Source: Atopobium sp034113385
GTDB taxonomy: Bacteria; Actinomycetota; Coriobacteriia; Coriobacteriales; Atopobiaceae
Length of the DNA: 64,000 bases
Reading direction: 5' to 3'
Assembly: GCF_034113385.1 (NCBI RefSeq)
Contig: NZ_JAXEXL010000009.1
Coordinates: 1 to 64,000, forward strand
The position numbers were made by a program, and so were the translations under genes. Under the pieces are notes generated by a model that did not search any database, was not told the DNA's origin, and saw nothing but the letters and a program-made list of their open reading frames with translations. Shown piece after piece: positions 17,032-26,336 of the stretch (the stretch's first letter is position 1; every line of letters starts with the position of its first letter).

Positions 17032-18268
17032 GAAAAATCTTCCTTACGTTGTGCAGGCCAGCAATGAGCTTGTCTATGTCGGTTGTATCGTTATAAAACG
17101 CAATGGATGCGCGGCAGGTGCTGTCTGTGCCAAGCCATGCCAAGAGCGGCTGAGCACAGTGATGACCTGCACGAATGGCCACCTGAGACATATCAAGAAT
17201 GGAGGCAACGTCATGAGGGTGTACGTTGTGCATGCTAAAGGACACCGCACCAATGTGGCGAGTGGCCTCGGCGGGACCATGGATGTCAATGAAGTCAAGT
17301 GAACTTAATTGCTCGCACAGATAGGCAGCAAGCTTGCGTTCACGCTGCTCTATTATGTCCATGCCAATGCCTTCAATATAAGAAATAGCAGCGTCAAAAG
17401 CATAAATACCAGCAGCATCTTGGGTGCCAGCCTCAAACTTTAGAGGAACGGGTGCCCAGCTAGCGTCTGTTTCTGTTACGGAATCAATCATTTCCCCGCC
17501 CGTAAGGAAGGGGGGCATGGCATTAAGAATGTCCAGCTTTCCCCACAATACGCCAATTCCCATGGGGCCAAGAGCCTTATGTGCCGAGAAAGCCATGAGG
17601 TCGCAGTCTAGATCTTGTACATCAACGTGGATATGTGGAACGCTTTGCGCGCCATCTACTATGGCAAGAGCGTCCATCTGGTGTGCACGATCAATGATGT
17701 GTTTGATGGGGGTTTCTACACCAAGCACGTTGGAAACGTGCGTTATCGAGACGATTTTTGCTTTGGGGCCAATGGCAGCCTCAATTTGCTCTTGTGTGAT
17801 GGTGCCATCCTTAAGCGGACGCAGATACACCAGCGTAGCTCCCGTCTGGGCGCACAGCTGTTGCCAGGGGATAAGGTTGGAGTGGTGTTCCATAATGGAA
17901 ATGACCACTTCATCACCTTGGTGCACAAGCTGTTTGCCGAGTGTTTGTGCAACTAAGTTAAGGGATTCAGAAGCATTGCGGGTGAATACAATTTCTTCGG
18001 GATGAGTGGCACCAATATGAGCAGCTACGTGCTCGCGGGCCTTCTCGATAGCCTGGGTAGCCTGAACCGAAAGAGTATACAGGCCACGCAAAGGGTTGGC
18101 GTTCATGGTCTCATAGAAGGTTTTTTGAGCCTCAAGTACAACAGCAGGACGTTGAGCAGTGGCAGCGCTATCCAAAAATGAAAGCTGTGGATTGTTTGCC
18201 AATAGGGGGAAGTCCTGCTTAAACGGATTGATTGTAATATCGGTACCCTGATGGGTGCTTTGATTCAT
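17024..18268 (-). CDS. sufS: Cysteine desulfurase SufS
   Basis: 414 aa, class V aminotransferase fold, group II desulfurase. The PLP lysine is in FSAHKALGPMGIG and the persulfide cysteine in RAGHHCAQPL. ASESLNLVAQ and SIMEHHSNLIPW are family signatures. It mobilises sulfur from cysteine for Fe-S assembly with SufU. The start has SD AGAGGTAA, and the gap to sufD is 6 bp. Confidence 0.96.
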   Translation of the reverse strand: MNQSTHQGTDITINPFKQDFPLLANNPQLSFLDSAATAQRPAVVLEAQKTFYETMNANPLRGLYTLSVQATQAIEKAREHVAAHIGATHPEEIVFTRNASESLNLVAQTLGKQLVHQGDEVVISIMEHHSNLIPWQQLCAQTGATLVYLRPLKDGTITQEQIEAAIGPKAKIVSITHVSNVLGVETPIKHIIDRAHQMDALAIVDGAQSVPHIHVDVQDLDCDLMAFSAHKALGPMGIGVLWGKLDILNAMPPFLTGGEMIDSVTETDASWAPVPLKFEAGTQDAAGIYAFDAAISYIEGIGMDIIEQRERKLAAYLCEQLSSLDFIDIHGPAEATRHIGAVSFSMHNVHPHDVASILDMSQVAIRAGHHCAQPLLAWLGTDSTCRASIAFYNDTTDIDKLIAGLHNVRKIFHA

Positions 18269-18274
18269 GTGTGA

Positions 18275-19381
18275 TTACCTCTGTTCCAGTTCCTGAGCGT
18301 CTTGACTGCCATAGATACGCTCGGTAGCTGCTAAAACAGCACGGCGTGCTTCGGTGGTGGTTGCATGTGCGTAGGCATCATCGCACACAGCATGCGAGAT
18401 GAGCGCAATGGCTTCTGACTTGGTAAGGCCACGAGCATTAAGATACTCAAGCTGCTCAGGCAAAATGGTGCCAATGGTAGCGCCATGATCTCCAGCTACG
18501 TCGTCCTCGCCACACAAAATAACAGGAAGACTCTTATTAACTACATTGCGGCCAGCTAAAAGGACGGTTTCATTTTCTAGGCCAGCAGCGCCTTTAGCGC
18601 CATGAATAAGGTCGATAGTGTCGCGGAGGGTTTTTGATCCACCCTCTTCAAGTACGCCAGAAATAGCAATATCGCAGCGAGTATTGCAGCCACGCATACG
18701 TGCAATGTAGTTCATATCGAGCGTTTGCTGGGCGCGCACCAAGTAGCGTACATACAAAGAAGCACGCGCATTAGCGCCAGCCAGATTGATAGCCATTCCA
18801 CTTGCGGTAGTGGTGCCAGAAAGGACAAACTGCTTTGCATCAAGCGTGGCATGTTCTTGCAGCTCAATACCAATATTGTCTAGGTAGCTGCGATCAGCGC
18901 CGCAGGTAAAGCTGGTCAGAATAACCTGTGCGTGTGGACGCGCTATAATGCGCAAACCTTGCGCTGCGGCAGGGGGCGCCGATTCTTCTTGGGCGGGAGC
19001 GTCGTTTGCAGTAGGAGGCATTGCATCTGCGGTGGCGCTACGTGTCTCTACGATAGTGATGGTTGTGGTAGCACCGTCTTCTACCACGATATCGGTGGTG
19101 AGGTAGGGGGCAGCGTCGGAAACAAGAATATTCACGTCTTGCGTGGTGTGTGCAGGAACAAACAACGTTGTACGCGCATCAGATATTTGGTCAATCCAGG
19201 TGGATGCTTGTGTTCCACAGCCCATTTCTAGCGCGGAGAGCTCTGCGCTGCGCGAAGGGAGCAGTGCAGCCTCGAAGGGTTTCTTGGCAGCGGGAACCGT
19301 AAGCGTAATATCGTTGATGTTCAAGTAATTCCAGGTCTGAGCAGGAGGGACGTTAACGTTTGTGAGCGTTTGTGTTGCCAT
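18275..19381 (-). CDS. sufD: Fe-S assembly scaffold protein SufD
   Basis: 368 aa, SufBD family, right-handed beta-helix core with the C-terminal helical block (IGTILPEQLEYLNARGLTKSEAIALI) shared with SufB. It pairs with SufB and SufC to form the SufBC2D scaffold. An Ala/Pro/Glu-rich stretch (about residues 118-142) is a probable flexible insertion. Its ATG overlaps the sufB stop by one base. Confidence 0.92.
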   Translation of the reverse strand: MATQTLTNVNVPPAQTWNYLNINDITLTVPAAKKPFEAALLPSRSAELSALEMGCGTQASTWIDQISDARTTLFVPAHTTQDVNILVSDAAPYLTTDIVVEDGATTTITIVETRSATADAMPPTANDAPAQEESAPPAAAQGLRIIARPHAQVILTSFTCGADRSYLDNIGIELQEHATLDAKQFVLSGTTTASGMAINLAGANARASLYVRYLVRAQQTLDMNYIARMRGCNTRCDIAISGVLEEGGSKTLRDTIDLIHGAKGAAGLENETVLLAGRNVVNKSLPVILCGEDDVAGDHGATIGTILPEQLEYLNARGLTKSEAIALISHAVCDDAYAHATTTEARRAVLAATERIYGSQDAQELEQR

Positions 19382-20784
19382 TATCCAATCGCCCCTTCCA
19401 TTTCGAGCTTGATGAGATTGTTCATCTCGACGGCATACTCTAAAGGAAGTTCCTTTGAGACGGGGTTTGCAAAGCCATTAACAACCATAGTGCGGGCTTC
19501 TTCTTCAGAAATACCACGGCTCATCAGGTAGAATATCGTGTCATCAGAAATGCGACCAATGGTTGCTTCGTGACCAACCGATGCGGTAGCGTTACGCACG
19601 TCCATGGCAGGGATGGTATCTGAACGGCTGATGTCATCCAACATAAGAGATGCACAACTTACGGTAGCTTTTGCGCGGTCTGCTGCGGGTGTTACTACAA
19701 TGGAACTACGGAACGTAGAAATGCCCCCGCCCTTGGAAAGAGACTTGGTAGAGATAGATGTTTTGGTATCAGGAGCAGACATAATTACCTTGCAACCAGT
19801 GTCCAAATTTTGTGTGGCACCAGCAAAGGTAATGCCTGTAAATTCACAGGTAGAGCCTGCGCCTGTTAGAAAAGTGGAAGGGTAGAGGTACCCTACATGA
19901 CTGCCAAAGCTGCCCGAGACCCATTCCATGTTGCCACCCTCTGCTACCTGGGCACGCTTGGTATTGAGGTTGTACATATTTTTGGACCAGTTTTCTATGG
20001 TGGAGTAGCGCAAACTTGCATGTTTGCCTACAAAGAGCTCTACTGCACCAGCATGAAGGTTGGCTACGTTATATTTAGGAGCCGAGCAGCCTTCAATAAA
20101 GTGTAATTTGGCGCCTTCTTCAACAATAATAAGCGTGTGCTCAAATTGCCCAGCTCCCGCGGCATTAAGGCGGAAGTAACTTTGTAGGGGGAATGCAACC
20201 TCTACGCCTTCAGGCACATATACAAACGAGCCGCCAGACCACACCGCTCCATGCAGTGCTGCAAATTTGTGATCATGAGGGGGAATGAGTTTCATAAAAT
20301 GATCTTTGATAAGGTCTGCATACTCGCCATGCAAAGCTTCTTCAATGCCAGAATATACAACACCCATCTTGGATGCGGTGCTTTGCATATTATGGTATAC
20401 CAGCTCAGAGTCATACTGGGCACCAACACCAGCTAAATATGCACGCTCTGCTTGAGGAATACCCAGACGCTCAAAGGTGTCACGTACTTCATCAGGCACA
20501 TCTTCCCAAGTGCTTGCCTGTTTGGTTTTGGGTGCCACATAGGTGGAAATGTGATTTATATCTAAACCATCAATTGCGGGACCCCAATTAGCAGGCATTT
20601 CCATTTTTTGGTACAGCTCAAGTGACTTCATGCGCAAGTCGAGCATCCATGCGGGCTCTTGCTTTTTTTGAGAGATAGCCTCTACGATTTGGGGTGTGAG
20701 ACCATCTGCATAACGCTCGTAGCCTTCTTCGGACTTAGTAAAGTCATACAGGCTGCGATCAATATCGTTTACCTGCTCTGTCAT
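19381..20784 (-). CDS. sufB: Fe-S assembly scaffold protein SufB
   Basis: 467 aa, the typical length. Family signatures are WSGGSFVYVPEGVEV, EGCSAPKYNVANLHAG and GSFGSHVGYLYPS, with the C-terminal ISRGISEEEARTMVVNGF. SufB is the core on which clusters form, working with SufC ATPase and SufD. Its ATG overlaps the sufC stop by one base (TAATG), giving coupled translation. Confidence 0.96.
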   Translation of the reverse strand: MTEQVNDIDRSLYDFTKSEEGYERYADGLTPQIVEAISQKKQEPAWMLDLRMKSLELYQKMEMPANWGPAIDGLDINHISTYVAPKTKQASTWEDVPDEVRDTFERLGIPQAERAYLAGVGAQYDSELVYHNMQSTASKMGVVYSGIEEALHGEYADLIKDHFMKLIPPHDHKFAALHGAVWSGGSFVYVPEGVEVAFPLQSYFRLNAAGAGQFEHTLIIVEEGAKLHFIEGCSAPKYNVANLHAGAVELFVGKHASLRYSTIENWSKNMYNLNTKRAQVAEGGNMEWVSGSFGSHVGYLYPSTFLTGAGSTCEFTGITFAGATQNLDTGCKVIMSAPDTKTSISTKSLSKGGGISTFRSSIVVTPAADRAKATVSCASLMLDDISRSDTIPAMDVRNATASVGHEATIGRISDDTIFYLMSRGISEEEARTMVVNGFANPVSKELPLEYAVEMNNLIKLEMEGAIG

Positions 20785-21551
20785 TATGCGTTGTCTTTCT
20801 GAGTAAAGTAGGACTCAAATTGCTCAAAGCCCTCACGATCAATCGTAGTGATAAGCTCAGCATCGCCTTCGGCAACCATGTGTCCACGCATCATGACGTG
20901 GGTTTTATCGACATCAAGGCGCTCAAGAATGCGTGTATTGTGCGTGATAACAATAAGGGCACCGTTGCAGGATTCGCGATAGGCTTCAATGCCACGAGAA
21001 ACTACGCCCAAGGCGTCTACATCCAAGCCAGAGTCAGTTTCATCGAGAATAGCGAGTTTAGGCTGGAGCAACAAGAGTTGGAGCATCTCTACCTTTTTCT
21101 TCTCGCCACCAGAAAATCCTACATTGAGTTCACGATCCAAGTAAGAAAGATCCATGTCAAGCTGTGTTGCCAACTCGGCCACACGAGCACGGAACTGTTT
21201 GGACTTCATTTTGAGCTCAGGACGTTTATCTACAATGGCGCGCAAATAACTCCTCAGGGGTACACCTGGGATTTCTACAGGTGCTTGATAGGATAAGAAA
21301 ATGCCTGATAGTGCGCGCTTATCGGAAGACAACTCGGTGATGTCCTGGCTGTCAAATACAAGTGAGCCACTCGTAACTTGGTAGACGGGGTCACCCATAA
21401 TTACATGGCCTAAGGTGGATTTACCGGCACCATTATGACCCATTAAAACATGGGTTTGACCAGGTCTTACGTCAAGATTGATGTTGTGGAGGATGGCTTT
21501 ATCCTCCGTGCCAGCACAAAGCTCGCTTACGCGAAGCAGAGGTTGTGTCAT
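20784..21551 (-). CDS. sufC: Fe-S assembly ATPase SufC
   Basis: 255 aa from the ATG behind GTGAGGAGAG; a longer in-frame reading from 21590 has no SD. ABC ATPase with Walker A GHNGAGKST, signature FSGGEKKK and Walker B LAILDETDSGLD, the last being typical for SufC. It drives conformational change of SufBD during cluster assembly. First gene of the sufCBDSU-rrf2 operon. Confidence 0.95.
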   Translation of the reverse strand: MTQPLLRVSELCAGTEDKAILHNINLDVRPGQTHVLMGHNGAGKSTLGHVIMGDPVYQVTSGSLVFDSQDITELSSDKRALSGIFLSYQAPVEIPGVPLRSYLRAIVDKRPELKMKSKQFRARVAELATQLDMDLSYLDRELNVGFSGGEKKKVEMLQLLLLQPKLAILDETDSGLDVDALGVVSRGIEAYRESCNGALIVITHNTRILERLDVDKTHVMMRGHMVAEGDAELITTIDREGFEQFESYFTQKDNA

Positions 21552-21866
21552 TGTTTCTCTCCTCACGCCCCCAAGGGGACTCCTCCTCATATGAAGTAGG
21601 GATGGCCATGAGCGATGACACCTTGTTTGGTGCTTAAAAAGTTAACCATGGCAAATAAAACCTACTTCAGCACTAGGATATTATCCCTCAAAGAGCGCAC
21701 TTTATTCCTACAACTTTTTGGGTATTTTAGGAATCACAGCCTATATTCACAGCAACGTAACAATGCCATGGGCATTTCTGCAGCAAAGTGCCGTAGAATA
21801 ATACGAATTACGTAGTATGAGATTTCCATCTGGATTTCTAAAAAAAGATGTTGCACAGGAGCACGC
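21552..21866. promoter_or_regulatory. Divergent promoter region between sufC and gatC
   Basis: 315 bp without a gene. It holds GGATA-T-TATCC at 21676-21686, a palindrome that on the minus strand overlaps a TAATAT -10-like hexamer for sufC, and an inverted repeat ATTCCTA (21704-21710) / TAGGAAT (21728-21734) with 17-bp spacing. Either could bind the Rrf2 regulator encoded at the end of the suf operon. No clear -35 was found. Confidence 0.45.
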
Positions 21867-22184
21867 ATGACGCTTTCCCAGCAGGATGTGGCCAGCATTG
21901 CTGACTACGCGCGCATAGCTTTGTCTGAGGATGAGCTAGCGCATATGACAAGCTATCTTAATGAGGCAATAGAACTCTTGGAACCCATTCGCCAATATGA
22001 ACTTGATGGTGTTGAGCCCACGTATCATCCTATTGGTGATTTGTCTAATGTTATGGGTGAAGATGAAGTAGATTGTGATGTTCGTGCACTGGATGTAGAT
22101 ACCGCGCTGTCCAATGCGTCTGCTACACACGAGCGCTTTTTCCGTGTTCCCTCTATTTTGGGCGATGAAGGAGGGGATCGCTAA
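21867..22184 (+). CDS. gatC: Asp-tRNA(Asn)/Glu-tRNA(Gln) amidotransferase subunit C
   Basis: 105 aa, GatC family: VASIADYARIALSEDELAHM at the N-terminus and GVEPTYHP in the middle. It stabilises the GatA-GatB complex. The start has SD CAGGAG and its stop overlaps gatA. An AsnS is encoded downstream, so the complex probably serves mainly Gln-tRNA(Gln) formation. Confidence 0.93.
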   Translation: MTLSQQDVASIADYARIALSEDELAHMTSYLNEAIELLEPIRQYELDGVEPTYHPIGDLSNVMGEDEVDCDVRALDVDTALSNASATHERFFRVPSILGDEGGDR

Positions 22185-23680
22185 TGGCTACTCTTGATGA
22201 ACTTTCTGCGGCGCAGATTGCTGCAGGTGTTGTTGCTGGTGAGTTTTCTGCCACTGAGGTGGCCCAGGCATCCCTTGATGCAATCGAGAAACGCGATGGA
22301 GCCATACAGGCATTTTTACAGGTATCAGCTGATTTAGCACTCGAAGCTGCTGCAATTACTGATAAAAACCGTGCGGCTAAAAAGCAATTGGGTGCTTTAG
22401 CTGGTGTGCCCGTTGCCTTTAAAGATAACCTTCATTTGGTGGGAACTCGTACTACCTGCGCTTCCAAAATGTTAGAAAACTATGAGAGTGTGTTTACGGC
22501 TACCTGCGTTTCTCGCATGCTTGCAGCAGGTGCCACTCCTATGGGCAAGACCAATATGGATGAGTTTGCCTTTGGTTCTTCTACGGAGTCCAGTTATTTT
22601 CATCCTACGGCAAATCCTTGGGATACGTCGCGTGTTCCCGGAGGCTCTTCGGGCGGTTCTGCTGCTGCGGTTGCTGCAGGAGAAGTGAGCTTGAGTTTAG
22701 GTTCCGATACAGGAGGATCAATTCGTCAGCCGGCATCATTTTGTGGTGTTGTGGGATTTAAGCCAACTTATGGCGTCGTGTCTCGATATGGTGTTGTAGC
22801 TTTTGGCTCTTCTCTTGATCAGGTTGGTCCTTTTGGGCGCAGCGTAGAAGATGTTGCTTTGGCTATGAATGCTCTGGTTGGTGCAGGCGCTGACCCTCTG
22901 GATTCTACGAGTCAAGCATATGCCGTAGATTTTATGAGTTCGTTGCACAATCCCATTGAGGGCAAGCGCATAGGTATTGTTCGGTCCCTGTTAGATATGG
23001 AAGGCATTACTGCTGAGGTGCGCGATGCCATGCAGCAGGCAATGAGCGCTTTTGAACGCCTGGGTGCCGTGCTTGTAGACGTAGAGCTTCCTCATATTGG
23101 TGCAGCTATTGCGGCATATTATGTCATTGCACCCTGTGAGGCTTTTTCTAATCTTGCCCGGTTTGACGGTGTGCGCTATGGCTATACTGAGCCTCATTGC
23201 AGCTCTCTTGCCGAGCAAACCTCTCGGAGTCGTGCGCTTGGTTTTGGCCAAGAGGCACGCCGCAGGCAACTGCTTGGTGCATATTTACTTTCTAGTGAGG
23301 CATACAACAAGTATTACTATCCTGCTCAGCAGGTGCGTACCCTCATTACAGAAGATTATGTGCAGGCATTTACCAACTGTGATGCCTTGTTATTGCCCAC
23401 TTCACCCACGACGGCCTTCTCGTTTGGCCAAATGGGAGACCCTACGCAAATGTATGCATCAGATTTGTTTACCATTTCCAACAATATTGTGGGTAACGGA
23501 GGCATTTCTGTGCCCATGGGCCTGGGCACTCAGACAAACATGCCCCTGTCCGTTCAGCTGCAAGGCCCTGCCTTTGCAGATCAAACGTTGCTACAGATTG
23601 CCTTTGCATTGGAGCAAGAAGTAAAGGCAGGTCTGGGCGTGGCACCCACCTGTGCTGGTAAGGGAGGTGAGCTTGCATGA
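22184..23680 (+). CDS. gatA: Asp-tRNA(Asn)/Glu-tRNA(Gln) amidotransferase subunit A
   Basis: 498 aa, amidase-signature family. The Ser-cisSer-Lys triad is visible as K in VAFKDN, the cis-Ser in GGSSGGSAAAVAAG and the nucleophile in GSDTGGSIRQPA. It releases ammonia from glutamine and channels it to GatB. It overlaps gatC by one base and gatB by four. Confidence 0.96.
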   Translation: MATLDELSAAQIAAGVVAGEFSATEVAQASLDAIEKRDGAIQAFLQVSADLALEAAAITDKNRAAKKQLGALAGVPVAFKDNLHLVGTRTTCASKMLENYESVFTATCVSRMLAAGATPMGKTNMDEFAFGSSTESSYFHPTANPWDTSRVPGGSSGGSAAAVAAGEVSLSLGSDTGGSIRQPASFCGVVGFKPTYGVVSRYGVVAFGSSLDQVGPFGRSVEDVALAMNALVGAGADPLDSTSQAYAVDFMSSLHNPIEGKRIGIVRSLLDMEGITAEVRDAMQQAMSAFERLGAVLVDVELPHIGAAIAAYYVIAPCEAFSNLARFDGVRYGYTEPHCSSLAEQTSRSRALGFGQEARRRQLLGAYLLSSEAYNKYYYPAQQVRTLITEDYVQAFTNCDALLLPTSPTTAFSFGQMGDPTQMYASDLFTISNNIVGNGGISVPMGLGTQTNMPLSVQLQGPAFADQTLLQIAFALEQEVKAGLGVAPTCAGKGGELA

Positions 23681-25209
23681 AGAAGCTAGCTGAGGTTTTG
23701 CAAGATTGGGAAGCTGTTATTGGCTTGGAAGTGCATACAGAGCTCACAACGCTTGAAACCAAGATGTTTTGTAATTGTCGTCTAAGCCATGATGACGAAC
23801 CTAATGCTAACGTTTGCCCCGTATGCCTAGGCTTACCAGGAGCGCTGCCAGTACCTAATAAAAAGGCAATCGAATCCATTGTTATGGCAGGCCTTGCTAC
23901 TAACTGCCAAATCATGCGCCATTCAATGTTTTATCGTAAGCATTATTTTTATCCTGACATGGCCAAGAACTTTCAGACTACGCAGGGGCCGGTAGCATTT
24001 TGTATGCATGGTAATCTTGAGCTTGAGGTACGTGGCGCTGGCGCAGCAGAGCGTCCAGACTTTGCATACACAACAGCTACTGGCGAGAAAATCGAGCAAG
24101 CAGAGGATGGTTCCTATACTGTTCCCATTCGCATTTTGCGTATCCACATGGAAGAAGATGCAGCAAAAATGGTGCATGTGGGTGGTACAGAAGGCCGTAT
24201 TACTGCCGCAACAGAATCTTTGATTGATTACAATCGCTGTGGTACTCCGCTTATTGAATTGGTTACAGAGCCTGATTTGCGCACGCCAGAAGAGGCTCGT
24301 CTGTTTATGGAAACGCTCCAACAAACCTTCCGCACGCTGGGCATTTCTGACTGTTCTCTCGAGAAGGGCTCTATGCGCTGCGATGGCAACGTTAGCTTGC
24401 GTCGCCGCGGCTCCACCAAGTTGGGCACTAAAACAGAGATGAAAAACATGAACTCTTTTAAGAGTCTACACGACGCTTTAGAGTATGAGATTTGCCGTCA
24501 AGCAGAAGTGCTCGAAGAGGGCGGCATCATCTATCAAGAAACGCGCCACTGGGAACCTGCACACAAACGCACCGTTGTTATGCGCGTAAAGGAAACAGCA
24601 GATGACTACCGCCTGTTCCCCGACCCTGATTTAGCACCATTTGATTTATCTGATGAGTTTATTGCTGCTTGCGCACGGCGCATTCCAGAGCTGCCTCGCC
24701 AGAAGCGTGACCGCTATGTAGCAGACTATGCGCTCAAACAGGCTGATGCCTCACAGATTGCAGCAGATCTTGCGAGCGCCTCGCTTTTTGAGAAGTGCGT
24801 GGAGCTTGTAGAAGCGCGCGCCATTCCCACCGTTGCTAACGTGCTGGTAAACCTGCTTCCTGGCTATGATGTTTCTGAGCCACAACAAGTAGCCAGCCTT
24901 GCCGAGCTTCTTTACAGCGACGCTATTACTTTTGCTCAGGCACGAGAAGTGCTGGATGCTATTACTGGTACTACTATCGACCCTGTTAAGGTTGTGGATG
25001 AGCGTGGTATGCGCCAGACTACAGACGTGGATGCACTTCAGGCCATAGTAGATGAGGTGCTGGCTCGCAGTACTGATCAGGTGCAGCAATATCAAAACGG
25101 CAATACTAAGGTCATTGGCTTTTTGGTGGGGCAGTGCATGAAGGCTAGCAAGGGCACCGGCAATCCTAAACTATTTAATCAACTGCTTGTACAGAGTCTT
25201 TCTCAATAG
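23677..25209 (+). CDS. gatB: Asp-tRNA(Asn)/Glu-tRNA(Gln) amidotransferase subunit B
   Basis: 510 aa. The catalytic cradle starts at WEAVIGLEVHTEL and includes the zinc cysteines CNCR...VCPVCLGLPG; the C-terminal YqeY-like tail ends the protein. It activates the mischarged tRNA with ATP and amidates it. ATGA overlap with gatA shows coupled translation. Confidence 0.96.
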   Translation: MKKLAEVLQDWEAVIGLEVHTELTTLETKMFCNCRLSHDDEPNANVCPVCLGLPGALPVPNKKAIESIVMAGLATNCQIMRHSMFYRKHYFYPDMAKNFQTTQGPVAFCMHGNLELEVRGAGAAERPDFAYTTATGEKIEQAEDGSYTVPIRILRIHMEEDAAKMVHVGGTEGRITAATESLIDYNRCGTPLIELVTEPDLRTPEEARLFMETLQQTFRTLGISDCSLEKGSMRCDGNVSLRRRGSTKLGTKTEMKNMNSFKSLHDALEYEICRQAEVLEEGGIIYQETRHWEPAHKRTVVMRVKETADDYRLFPDPDLAPFDLSDEFIAACARRIPELPRQKRDRYVADYALKQADASQIAADLASASLFEKCVELVEARAIPTVANVLVNLLPGYDVSEPQQVASLAELLYSDAITFAQAREVLDAITGTTIDPVKVVDERGMRQTTDVDALQAIVDEVLARSTDQVQQYQNGNTKVIGFLVGQCMKASKGTGNPKLFNQLLVQSLSQ

Positions 25210-25243
25210 CGCATCAGCATCTATGCACAGGCATGCACACCAG

Positions 25244-25642
25244 ATGGACCAAACCTATTACATATATATCCTGCGTTGTGAAGATAACAGCCTCTACACT
25301 GGCATAACCGTGGACGTGGCGCGTCGTCTATCTGAGCATATTGATGGGGGTCTTAAGGGCGCAAAGTATACGCGTACGCATAAGCCTGTAGCACTGGAGG
25401 GTTTGTGGAAAACGCAGGGTAAAGCTGCTGCTTCATGGCTTGAGTGGCGTATAAAACGGCTGTCTCGTATACAAAAAGACCAACTTTTAGCGGCGCCACA
25501 ACAGGTATGTGAATTGGCGGTATCTGCACAAAAACTGGAGTGGACCTTTGAAGTAGTACCTGTATCAGAGCGTGCATACTTAGGGGAGGGGCTTAATGGC
25601 AAAACATCTGTATCTGATGCGTCATGCGCTAACCGTCTTTAA
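25244..25642 (+). CDS. GIY-YIG domain protein (YhbQ/UPF0213-like)
   Basis: 132 aa from ATG 25244, chosen because YhbQ-type proteins begin just before YIYILRCEDNSLYTGIT; an ATG at 25223 would add seven residues. The GIY-YIG signature is YYIYILR...LYTGIT with R in ARRLSEH. Small stand-alone members are putative structure-specific nucleases of poorly known role. The C-terminal 35 residues extend past the domain. It lies 34 bp after gatB and overlaps the next gene by 47 bp. Confidence 0.83.
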   Translation: MDQTYYIYILRCEDNSLYTGITVDVARRLSEHIDGGLKGAKYTRTHKPVALEGLWKTQGKAAASWLEWRIKRLSRIQKDQLLAAPQQVCELAVSAQKLEWTFEVVPVSERAYLGEGLNGKTSVSDASCANRL

Positions 25643-26267
25643 TGAACGAAAAAAGATTCAAGGTTGGTGTGATTCTCCGCTTTCACCCTACGGAGAAGCT
25701 CAGGCAAAGCGTGTGGCAGATATGTTGGATGAGCGTGGGATTAGTTTTGATCATGCGTATTGTTCAACTTCGGGTCGTACGGCACAAACGCTCATGCTTG
25801 CCACGCGCAACAAGATGCCCTTTGAACGCTTAGATGACCTGCGCGAGTTTGGCTTTGGCTTACTTGAAGGAGAGAGTGTTGCGCTGGCACCTCCTACGCC
25901 CTTTGGTGCTGCATTGGTGCAGTATGGTGGCGAATCTGCCTACCAAGTAACAAGGCGCATGGTACGTGCTCTTACCCAAATTATGGATAAGCCAGACCAT
26001 CAAAATGTGTTGGCAGTCAGTCACGGCTCATCCTCATTGGCATTTTTTGAGGCATATAGCAGCTCAAGTAAAATCAAACTAGAAATGCCTGGTATCTCTG
26101 GCAATAAATCTGTAGCAGTGCCAGGCAATGCATCCATCATTCACTATAGCTATGAGAAGGGCCAGTTTAGCGCCCAAGAGCTTATGGTTCCTGATTTTAG
26201 TGGCCTGGATACACTTCGCCTTAACGAGAAGACCATTCATCCCAGCTGGTTATATGAACACATCTAA
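25596..26267 (+). CDS. Histidine phosphatase family protein (phosphoglycerate-mutase-like)
   Basis: 223 aa. The N-terminal motif is LMRHALTVFNE, with the catalytic His but Ala where most members have Gly (RHG). The second His is in VSHGSSSLAF and the acid in LREFGFGLLEGE. Such proteins range from mutases to non-specific phosphatases. The start has SD GGGGAGGGG. It overlaps the GIY-YIG gene, so it is co-transcribed with gat. Substrate unknown. Confidence 0.85.
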   Translation: MAKHLYLMRHALTVFNERKKIQGWCDSPLSPYGEAQAKRVADMLDERGISFDHAYCSTSGRTAQTLMLATRNKMPFERLDDLREFGFGLLEGESVALAPPTPFGAALVQYGGESAYQVTRRMVRALTQIMDKPDHQNVLAVSHGSSSLAFFEAYSSSSKIKLEMPGISGNKSVAVPGNASIIHYSYEKGQFSAQELMVPDFSGLDTLRLNEKTIHPSWLYEHI

Positions 26268-26336
26268 GCGCTGCAGCTGAATGTCATCTTCGCTATAGTT
26301 AACACGGTATGTAACACTGCTGTAAGGAGGTCCATT

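Noticed and set aside
26268..26336. T-box leader ahead of asnS
   Set aside because: Only 69 bp separate asnS from the upstream gene; no T-box core (TGGGTGGTACCGCG-like) is seen.
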